From Symbiodinium microadriaticum (lineage: Eukaryota; Sar; Dinophyceae; Suessiales; Symbiodiniaceae): a stretch of DNA of 64,000 nucleotides. The notes under the pieces were generated by a model. It searched no databases and was not told the DNA's origin. It saw only the letters and a list, made by a program, of their open reading frames with translations. Location: the NCBI GenBank assembly GCA_001939145.1, contig LSRX01000168.1, positions 291,437 through 355,436 of the forward strand, given 5' to 3'. Position numbers and translations under genes: made by a program. This document shows positions 1 to 9,900 of this stretch, piece after piece; position 1 is the first letter of the stretch, and every line of letters begins with the position of its first letter.

Positions 1-690
1 TGAAAACAAAATTCGATGAGGGCCAAACCAAGACCAAGACCGTGAGCACGAGCGATGTACCTAAACCCTGGAAAAAAACATTGGGTTTTGTGTTTATAGT
101 GTTTGTATACGCACCCGAAAAATCTCGGTTTGGGGTGGCGAAAGTTTACCAACAGACCTACCACTAGATGCGGTTACATCGGGTTTTCTCATATGAAGCC
201 CGATACATGTAGGGCTTGCATTTTCTGAAGCCTTGAAGAAACGCCTTGAATCTTAAACCTCAGACACTACAACTGAGCCCACAACTCTAAAACGGGGCTT
301 AGGGTGTAGGGTTTAGGGGTCTAAAACCTTAAAGTCCTAAACCCGAAAATCCTAAAAGGGAGGTGGGGATCACAAGGGGCCATGAAGCGGAGGCCGCATA
401 CGAGGATCCCTAGGCTGGATTCCAATTAGGGTCTAGGGTTTATTTAGGGTTTAGGGATTAGGGCTTAGGAACCCTAAACCCCTAAACCCTAAAAACCCTT
501 CACCTCCAAACCCCAAACGCTAAAGGGCCTCTTCGGCTTTTTTAGGGCTTAGGGTCGGGCTTGAGGCGTCTGAGGGTTCAGGGTCTTGGGTGTTGGGGGT
601 GTTGCTATTTCGGGGTTTAGGATTGAAGGGTCAATTGGGGCTTTGGGGTTTCGGGGTGTTAGGACTTAAGGTAATATGATATAGGGGCCT
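1..690. repeat. Degenerate TTTAGGG-type repeat DNA
   Basis: Most of this stretch is built from imperfect TTTAGGG and CCCTAAA words, with runs in both orientations (for example around 300-350 and 425-505). No convincing coding sequence is seen. A short GC-richer patch at about 360-415 is not explained. The mixed orientation and decay argue against an actual chromosome end. The 3' end of the LINE-like element to the right abuts this DNA. Confidence 0.85.
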
Positions 691-724
691 TCTTTCACAC
701 AGGCGCAAGGTCCGAGGGACGTGC

Positions 725-1985
725 CTAATGCAAACAGAAACAATTGAATTCAAGGGTGAGACAGGAGAAACAGGCATTCTCGATCAACTCCGTGCGCGTC
801 ATGCCAAGCAGCCAGCCAGAAAGCGGTTCGATGGTCCCGGGCGAAAAGGGGAACCGCAAGCAGACAGGGCGCCCGGCATGGGCAAGCTTCAAGGGCGGGC
901 CAAGTGCTGCAAGGAAGCCGCAAACCCAAGCACGCAGCTGACGCATATCCTTGAGACTGCAAGATGGAGGAGAGAATGCTGAGGACAAGCCCGCAGGCAG
1001 CGGGGCAAAGGAGACACAGGCTGCGGAGGCCGAACGCCAGTCCCAGCGTGCCACCTCGTCCAGGCCAAAAGACAGGATTTCGAGGTGTGTGATGTCAAAA
1101 GCCGAGGCCCATGAAGAAGACAAAGGACCACATGACATCAGTGGCAGTGGCACCAAGGGAAGAAGGCGCGGCACAAGAACCTGGGGGACAAAGTCTGGAT
1201 CAGCCGGACTGGAGCAGACCTGTCTGCCTGAAATCTTTGTGCAGAGATGCACAGGAAGCAGCACAAGCAGAATGTCTTCGGCAGCCGAACGAAGGTCTCC
1301 CATGGGGAGGCGTTGACACCAAACGGACAGGGTGTGGCGAAGCACAGGGAGTGGAGCAATGTGCCGTACTACGACGGCGTACACGTCCTCGTCTGTGACT
1401 GCCTGCATTGTCAACAGGTGGGACAGGTCCTCCGTGAGACCGGGTAGAACCTCAGGCTCAGCGGGTCCAAGGGCGCCTTTGCCAATTCCTGGTACGGCAG
1501 GAGCAAGCTCATGCGCCGAAGACATATCAGGGACAAAGGTACCGGCGGCAACAGCCTGCTCCATCCGAGAAACACAAGCAGGGCTGAGGCGAAGATGGGT
1601 GCGTAGGCGGCCTAAGGAAGCCACCTGAAGACCACATGCACCACAGGTACGGCCCTGGGCAATGCAATGGGCTCGGGAGTGATACGAGTGAACACGGTGG
1701 GCGTGAGCTCCCCACTGCTGACGAGTATGAAAGGCCAACTGGCATGGAATACAGGCGTGCTCGCATTCCTCGAGTGGCGTAACAGTGGTGGCTGATGCAG
1801 CGGCCCAATGTTCTCGCCCAAATGTGTCCAGGCTGGCCAAAAGAGAGATACGAAGAAGGTGCCAAGCTTCTGCCCGTTTCAGAATCCCACGGAACCGACC
1901 AGCAGAGTCGCGGAGTAAGGCAGCCCAGCTGGCCCAATCCGTGACAATATCACCCAGGGGACAGACAGCTCCGACAGAAGGAAAG
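725..1985 (-). CDS. LINE 3' coding segment: RT C-terminal tail with zinc fingers
   Basis: The open frame ends at a TAG at 725-727. The ATG at 1840 is probably not a true start, because coding-like sequence in the same frame (…GDIVTDWASWAALLRDSAG…) continues upstream to about 1985, where the RT frame gives out. Near the start are two zinc-finger-like motifs. The first is CIPCQLAFHTRQQWGAHAH, C-x2-C followed by His residues. The second is CGACGLQVASLGRLRTHL, C-x2-C with a His and a downstream Cys (C2HC-like). The remaining residues are unrecognised. C-terminal zinc knuckles or fingers are known in several LINE clades and are thought to help nucleic-acid binding or target choice. The frame differs by one base from the RT part, so expression would need a frameshift, or this copy is broken. 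Confidence 0.8.
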
Positions 1986-3939
1986 CTGAAAAGTGACTAA
2001 GCAGAGCCCATGCGGGGTCAGGGCCATTCCGAACAAGTTGCCCTAGGAAACGAAGCCTGGCGAGGTGCAGTAGGGCCAAAGGGGGAAGGAGCCCAACCTT
2101 GTCAAGGATCTGGTTAGAGGTACAGCTAAAACCGCCCTCAACTCGCAAGCAAAGCAGCTGGCGATACATACTGAGAAGACCACCAGCAAACAGGGCGGCC
2201 TCCTGACCATTAAGAGCGGGCCAGGTTCCAACGCCAGACAGCACGGCCGATAAGACGTGCGCTTTGAAGACAGCAACACGCCTTGTCAGTGGAATCTGTC
2301 GGCATGCGAACAAACGCTGTTTGCCTTCTTTGAGCGCAGAGCGACCGGCCGCAAGCCGGTGGCGTATCTCACGAAGCATGCACCCACTATGCGAGATGTA
2401 GGAGCCTAGGTGTTTGTAATCTGGCACAAGGTCAAGAAGAAAGCTGCCCCGGTTTTCTGGGATAACCGGTATCTTGCCTCGCCGAACACCATAAAGATCA
2501 CCTCGTACTGCACGCGAGCCTGGGCCTGCAGGGGCAACGACAGCGGCGGTTTTTGTTGGGCCCACATTTGCGTTGAGCCCGTGAGGCAGAAGAGTATCGA
2601 CAGTCTCTGCGGCTGCACAGGACAGCGCGTGCGGCAGGTCGGCTGCCCGATCACATCCTAAGAAACTGGCCAGATCGTCTGCATAAATGACATCGCTGAC
2701 CTCGGTGAGCCGGCAGCCTGCCGCGTCCTTAGCCGGGGCTGGCCAGGGAGAACGTATCCCGGACCATGGTACAGCTGGGACATGCTGCTGGAAGGCCGAT
2801 CGATCGCGCCTGTCGAGCACCTTGCTGAACAGAATGTTAAAGACGATATCAGCCAGAGAACCACCCGGCCTGGTACCCCGAAAGGTTTCAACAAGCTGAG
2901 TGTCGCCGGACAGCAGAAACCATGTGCTTCTATGAAGCTCATTTGCAACCTCCGAGAAAACATCATCGGCATCCTGCAAACGCAAGACAGGCTCGTCATC
3001 GATGTAACGTTGCAGGCGTTGGAGGTCGTCCCGGGAGAGACCGAGGGACGAGGCCAGAGCTTCGACCGGCCGACTTTGTCCCTGGGCCCCAAGCACCGCC
3101 TCTCGGATGACGCCATAATAAGCGGCTGAGATGTCTACGAAAAGGATAGCGGCTGAGCGGCTATGAGCTTTGGCGTACGCCAGGTAAGCACGGGAGCAGA
3201 ACTGGCCAAAGTCGGCTGGGCATCCTTGTCGCCCGCCGATCTGCATCGGCTGTGCGTGACCGTTCCAATGGTCGACAGCTAGGTGCCTGACTGCTCTATG
3301 TAGGACCTTGGACAAGCAGGATTGTACAAGGATGCCGCGGAATCCCGCGGTCGTGTTGCTCACCGCGTTGGGTTTAGCAATCCTATGAAGAACGCCTCCC
3401 TTGAGGCCAACTGCCTCGTTGGCTCGTAGGACCGCTTTCATCATGATGGGCCAGAATAGCTCAGTGAGTCGTTGACTGAACACCCGGCAAAGCGCGGGGG
3501 GTAGCAAATCGGGGCCGGCGGCTTTGTGTGGAGGGGCATGACGGAAGGCATCATGCAAGTGGGCCCAGGTGGGCAGGTGGCGGACATTCACCTGATCAGT
3601 GCCTTCGAAAGAGAGCTGGCGGGCACGGCAAGATTCCGTCAGCGCGAGGGAGGAGACCTCCTCACCGGCCTCTAACACACGAAAGTGCTCCCGCCAGACA
3701 CGGAACAGCAACGTAGTCCGAACGTACAAATTCGCCATTGCGTTTCTGGTACAGTGTACCACCATCACCAATGGCTGATGTTGCAAAAGTGGCAGGTAGC
3801 CAGCACTCCAGGTCTGCAAGAAGGAGCCGAAAGAGACCCCCAGCTGAATCCTCCACATCAGGCTGGTAAGACCCAATACTGCTGGAAGGGTGGCTGCCAA
3901 CACGACAATTGCCGTCCGCCAAAACGATCCAGTGAGCAT
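1879..3939 (-). CDS. LINE reverse transcriptase segment
   Basis: This 686-codon open frame carries the reverse transcriptase core that makes cDNA at the nicked target. Visible motifs, numbered within the frame, are a fingers motif KAAGPDLLPP (about 139-148), motif A FVDISAAYYG (about 267), motif B RGTRPGGSLAD (about 354), and the catalytic YADD at about 419-422 (near 2674-2685). A thumb-like region rich in Leu and Arg follows to about residue 650. The first 75 or so residues and the last 30 or so overlap neighbouring coding frames and are probably not translated this way. The functional span is about 1980-3700. Before it, the endonuclease frame ends abruptly, and the usual long linker between endonuclease and RT is nearly absent, which suggests an internal deletion. 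The RT identity is sure; that this copy is intact is doubtful. Confidence 0.93.
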   Translation of the reverse strand: MLTGSFWRTAIVVLAATLPAVLGLTSLMWRIQLGVSFGSFLQTWSAGYLPLLQHQPLVMVVHCTRNAMANLYVRTTLLFRVWREHFRVLEAGEEVSSLALTESCRARQLSFEGTDQVNVRHLPTWAHLHDAFRHAPPHKAAGPDLLPPALCRVFSQRLTELFWPIMMKAVLRANEAVGLKGGVLHRIAKPNAVSNTTAGFRGILVQSCLSKVLHRAVRHLAVDHWNGHAQPMQIGGRQGCPADFGQFCSRAYLAYAKAHSRSAAILFVDISAAYYGVIREAVLGAQGQSRPVEALASSLGLSRDDLQRLQRYIDDEPVLRLQDADDVFSEVANELHRSTWFLLSGDTQLVETFRGTRPGGSLADIVFNILFSKVLDRRDRSAFQQHVPAVPWSGIRSPWPAPAKDAAGCRLTEVSDVIYADDLASFLGCDRAADLPHALSCAAAETVDTLLPHGLNANVGPTKTAAVVAPAGPGSRAVRGDLYGVRRGKIPVIPENRGSFLLDLVPDYKHLGSYISHSGCMLREIRHRLAAGRSALKEGKQRLFACRQIPLTRRVAVFKAHVLSAVLSGVGTWPALNGQEAALFAGGLLSMYRQLLCLRVEGGFSCTSNQILDKVGLLPPLALLHLARLRFLGQLVRNGPDPAWALLSHFSAFLLSELSVPWVILSRIGPAGLPYSATLLVGSVGF

Positions 3940-6900
3940 CGCGTGCGTGTGCGGAGCAGAGGCAAGCTACTCTTTCCCACCAGGCCTGTCTATATGCTTC
4001 CGAGTGCACTCTATGCGGTCCATGGGCAACGAGCACACAGAGCCGGGATCCACGAAAGGGGAGGCTGGCGAGCAAGAGTGTGGGTTCAGTGTGGAGAACC
4101 GTAACAGCCTGGGCGTTGAAAATACCCTTTTCGGCCACCCAGAGTTCCACACCATAGCAGGCGTTATCATCACGACCAGAAGCGAAGCGTCGGTAGCCCA
4201 TGCAAGTCATGGTGCTCCTGAACGTACGACACTCCTGAAAGCCTGCCAACGAGATGTCGTGAGCAACAAGTGTCTCACAAAGGAGCTTGACCCGGCCTGT
4301 AGCACCATGTAAGCCGGCAGCATGAGAGGAGACGGAGGTGTCCAAAAGGGACAGGGCATTGAAAGAGGCAAGCCTAAACGTAACTGTTTCCGGCTTTGAA
4401 GACACCCTAGGCGGCCCACAACCGTCGGAAACCCTAAGAAAGGGGCGAAGGGTGTCTTCGGGTTTCATGGTTGGGGCAGCGACATCACGGCTCCAGGACA
4501 TGACACCTGAGTGCAGCGTGGGAAGCGCACCAGGCGCTTTGTGTGAATAGCACAAATGGGGCAGCCACTGCAGAGCGAGACCATCCTGTCCAAAAAGTGC
4601 AGGGAGGTCGACAGGAAAGGGAGGGCTCGTTTCGGGGCGCCGGGCTGCTCGACCGGCTGAAGCATCCGCGAGCTCGTTTGCAGGGTCATTACAATGGCCC
4701 GCAACGTGTTGATAAGACAATGACCTTCCCAGGATCCTGACCGCCGTGTGCACAGATGCGGCCGCGCGGCACAGAGGGTGAGGCTGCATATGCATGTCAC
4801 CTCCGACACCATGTAGTGCACCTATGTTATCAGCCCGAAAAACACAGTGGTGGGCTCCAGGCAGGCGAGCTACAAGAAGAGCTCCCCAAAATAGAGCAGC
4901 AACCTCTGCAAGGTATGCGTTATTGGGTCCGAACGAGGGGCCGATAGCCTCACGGAGGCTCTGGAGAGAACCTGCAAAGCTGCCAACAAACTGCCCAGGG
5001 AGCAAAAGATCCGATGTGAGCGCGAGGCTGACCACCACCGCCCAGCCTGCTATCCCTGAGCGGGGGTCGTAGGAACCGTCAGTGGTAACGACCAAGATAT
5101 CGGAGGGCGCAGGAGAACGGCCAACGCAACCTTGTGCAACCCAAGCCTGGAAACGCTCAGGTCTAGGAAGTCCATCCGCTGGCTGCCGAAGCATGCAGAA
5201 TGGGAAGGACCGGAGGAAGTCAAATAGCAGATCCCTCCCTCCAGGGAGAGCACAGAAGCGCGCATCAAGGTCAAAGAATTCTGGCACGGAGCCAGACGTA
5301 GGCTGCGGAGGGATCTCATCTGACACGTCTGAAAATACACCCTGCATCGACAAAAGGGAATCCAGAGAAATAGTGGTGCGCTGCGGCAACTGGAAGGATG
5401 CGGCTGGCACAGTATGTCCGGTACCATCTGTCGATCCCGCAGGGCATGGAGCAAAGTGATCAAAAAGTGTCTCCACCAGAGTAGCTGCGAGAAAGAAGGC
5501 TGGACAGCAGGGGTCTTGAACAGCAAGCTCCAAGAGAGTGACCGGCTGACTGATATCCACAAGATCATCATCCATAGCAACCTGCGACGCGGAGACCAGC
5601 GGGGTGGGCGGAGGAGGTGCCGAAGCATGCAATGGGTGAAGCGGCAAAGCCCTAGCGCGACACGGTGTGGCAACCCGGCGCGGCCAACCTACAAAACCTC
5701 CACCTGACCTGGGGGGAAGCATGCTCGAAAGACGTGAGGGCTGAGCATCGATGGAGGAGCAATGTGTGCTGGTAGCCTCGCAGCATGGCAGCATGCAGCA
5801 AAACGAAAGAGCCAGCGCACCGAGCAGAATGCGACGGGCGTTGGGACTTACATGGCCGCGAGGGCACTCAAAACCCAGGCATCCTATACCCATGGCGCAA
5901 GAAAGGAGGAAGTCCGATCGTCCTAAATATGCTTGGAACCCGAAAATCAAGCATGTAAGGATGCAAGCGAGCGACAACCAAACACCAGGGCCGTGTTGCA
6001 CACGAAGCGTACAGGAAGAGGCATCGTCTTCGCAAGGGCTGTTACGACACAGTGTTCGGCCATGGGGAAAAAGAGCCGCGAAGGGAACAATCCCAGCACT
6101 ACTCGGAGCCGGTTGGTGGGGCTTCGGGGCGTTTGGGTCGGCATCAGAAGCCACAGAAGCGTGATGGCAGGCCTGTGGGTGCCCAGCAGCATCGGATCGG
6201 CTCGGGTCGTTGCTCGTCATCGGCACAAGGGTGACGCGGACCATGTCCCCTGGCTCAACCCACCTCCAATGCCAGTGAGTCTGACAGCCGGCAAATTCGA
6301 GAGCCCAGCCTTCGGGCACAGAGTGCGAAAGGCTATCGCGCAGCAAGGCAAGATCGAGCCAGCCGTCAAGGGCAGTGCACCGGTACCAACCCTGAAGCAA
6401 AGGGCGGCAGTCAAGGAGACAGACAATAGCTGCTGAGGGCTCCCGAGCTGATTCCTTGTGCCCGACAGCTATGACCGTACGACATGACCGGCCAGCGAAA
6501 GCCGCGTCTTGCACACGATTTGCGGCAGGAGTGAGCAGTAGATCACGTAGTTGCAGGCCAAGACGAGAGGCAATGTCTGCCCGATAGGTAAAGGAACGAT
6601 CAGGCAGTAGGACAAAATCACAGTAGCGCTGATCAGAAACCAGACAGTATCGGGTCTCAACAGGCAAGGGGAAGGCAGGGCCTTGCATCCAAGGTAAGTG
6701 AGTTCCAAGCATTTCCCGTAGTGACACGGAGGGTTCAGGCGTGCTCCCCGCGGGAGCAAAGCTAACGCAGTCACCCATGGTGAGCACAATTTCCTCGCCT
6801 GCTGCAAGAGGGCCAGGGTGCAAAGGAACAAAGATATCGACTTCGGCAGAGAGTGCCAGGCCTGCCAAGAGCAAGAGTCGATAAGAGTCGGCAACTCGAG

Positions 6901-9900
6901 GCACACGAACCGCAAAGACTCTGCCATCAACCCTTGCCAAGTCAAAACAACAGACAATCTCAGCCTGTATCCATTCTGGTAGCATGAGGGCAACAGCCCA
7001 TCGAGCATCAGGCTGCGGCCAAATCATGCAAAGAGTCGGGAAGAGCTGCTTATTAGATAAGCCGCGACATGTGTCCAGCACGTCGAAGGCATCACTGACG
7101 CTCTGAGGGAGCAGCAACTGCAGCACCACTTCCTCGGTGGCATAGTCAGGGGCCAACAGCACAAAAACAACGTCGACAAGGGTCGGCTCAGACTCCTCGT
7201 CAGAAGCTGCAGTATCGGCATCGCTGTCAACATCATCCAGTAAATCGGCCGAAGATGTTGCAGATGAAGAGGAGGGACTAGACTCCGCATTTGTCAGTGC
7301 GAGCAAACGACTCGAAGTGGCAGGAGCAAGAGGCAATCCCGTTTGAAACAACCAAGATGGCACCTGTATAAAACGAGCACCTAAAGAGGCTGAAAATGGC
7401 TCAAGCCAGAAGGGTAGAGCACTCCGGAGGACAGGGGTGAGGAACCAGCGGTTCTCTGCAAGAACGTCGTGTAATAGGCTGGTACTCCACATGACAACTC
7501 GACGGAGCGCTGCCACACGCCATGGCAATGAGACAGTCGGTAGGCATGCCAAAGTGCTGACATTGGCTGGGGGAACGCCCCTGGGAGAACGACTGCGATT
7601 ACGAGAGGCTGGCGCATCAGGGGAAGCAGGGGTAGGCAGAGCTGCATCAGACGTGTGATCATCACCCTGACCTGGTTCATCATCCTGATCCGGAGGGGGG
7701 GAACTAGAACCTCCTGGACTTTGTGCCGGTAAGTACTCAACGTAATCAACAGTCAGAAGCAAACCGTCCTCAAGGGTGAGGAATTGCTCATCTCCAAAAG
7801 AGTCGACCTCGGCGCCGCTTACAGAAACGCCATAGCCGGCTGGGCAGTCATCAATGAAGCGGTGTGTGACGACAGACACAGGAACATTGACCTGGTCCAT
7901 CAGAAGCCAAAGGAAGCCACACATCACCGGCCTAGCATCAATGAAGATAACCAACCGATTATCGCGAACCCGAGCTGGGGGACAGGGAAGGCGGCACACC
8001 CTTGGAGTCGCGACAATGAGCCCGCTGGTAAGGTGACCCTCAAAGAAACCATCGATCACCCGAGGATGCGAAGGTTTAGTGAAGAGAGTATCGGTCTGCA
8101 CCTGTAAATGTCGGGCTAAGTCCTGGTCAAATAGGGCGCGCCGCCAAGCCCCCACTTCGAACAGCACAGGCCAAGCATCCGTGAGAACCCAGAAGTATTG
8201 GCCCGGATAGGCTCCCAAGCCTGGAACATCTGCTTCGGGCTCCCAACCCTCGCTGGACATAAGCCGGATCGCGAGATCTGAAGTGGCCGGAGCTCCACAG
8301 CCACCAGGAACAAAGGTCAGCAACATGCCGTGGCATAATGAAATAACCTGTCCTGGAGAAAGGGGTCGAAGGAGCCCGTGAACATAGATATCCCATGCAC
8401 TGTCATGCCTCTGCCCGATAGCAAGGAGCAGAGATTCCCGGCTAAGGCGTGGATGCAATGCCTTGGCGAAAATGACCTGGTTGATGCGTTGACAATCGAG
8501 CAACACAACAGGCCGATTAGTCAACCAGCTGGGCGCAGACACTGCAAGTATGCGGTCTGGGAAAGGCTGGGGGCAAACCGGTATGAGCTGGGGGTACCGG
8601 ATCACATCCGCCGCCACCCTAGCTGCGGCAACTGCAGCAAGGGCTGTGTCAACGCTGCACGGCAAAAATGCCGAAACAGTGTGCACTTCCGGAACAACGT
8701 CCGGAACATACACAAAGGCACGCAAGGTAGTAGGCTCGTGAGGCTGGGCAGCACTGGACTCAACCGGAAGGTGCGTCTCTGTTGCAACAGCAGAAGGGGT
8801 ATCCGAGGCAGAACCGATTGGCACAGGCATGCTTCCACCAGTGTACGAGCTGGCATCGGAGAGGCCTAAACCTTCATTGGCTGCAGAGGGCTCAGGAGCA
8901 ACGCCTGGACTAGGCAAGGCGAGACCAAGCGTAAGTGTACTTGAAGCAGGGGCAGGCCTCTTGTCACTGACAGGAACAGTAGCAGCTGGAGGCGAAAACA
9001 TGTCGACATCAGCTGCAGCAGACCCAGAGCAAGCGGTGTATACTGTTGATGCATTCCAACTGTGCCCGCTAGGCAGAGTGGGGTCGAAGAACTCATTGGT
9101 GGGAGCATCAGTATGTCGCAAGCCCGCAAAGGAGGCAGCATCTGGCGAAGGAGACGGTGCACTAGGGACGACAGATTCAAGGGGAGTGTCATCATCCGAG
9201 CTGGACGAGCCTCGCGAGAAAGGCTCAGCCTCCATGACGAAGAAGAGCAAGACGCAGCTCTCCTCAAAGGAGACATAGTCCCGTCTGAGTGTGCCGCCAG
9301 AAATGCCCAGCTGTCTAGAAGATGGCAGTTCAATACCTACGTTGGATAGTAGGCTGGGAACATGGATCTTAGGCACGTGAGTGTGAACAAAGATCGGTTT
9401 GAGACCGAGGGGCCGAATGTCACAGAGTACAAAGAAGTCCTGCCTGGCACGAGAGGCCGCCGTGTCTGCCAGGACGGGAACGTCCACAACTGCCAGCGTC
9501 CATTCACAGTGATTACCCTGTACGTCGAGATCTGCAGTGTGAAATGTGCAGGCAGCAATACGGCTGAGGTCAAGGCGAAGACTGCTAACTGCATGCTCAA
9601 GCAAAGTGAAGCCGGTATGCTCATATGCTGCAACGCAGTATCGCTTGTTAGCGTACATGACACAGCTGCGTTCCCTCACGTCAAGCTGAAAGAAACGATC
9701 AGCAGGACCCCAGGTATGAGGACTCGCCAAATCCTCTGGTAGCATGCTGCAAGGTGGGGAAATACCGTGGCGTACAACTGTCACAACATCTCCGTCCCTA
9801 AGCGTAACCCGTTCATGAGGCGGCCAGGGCTGTTGTCCACACCCTATGTAGACACAGAGAGGGGGATCCTCATCAGCAGCAGCTGGGTCAACATACTCTA

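Noticed and set aside
1..690. True chromosome end
   Set aside because: Repeats are degenerate, mixed in orientation, and the same DNA occurs throughout the window.
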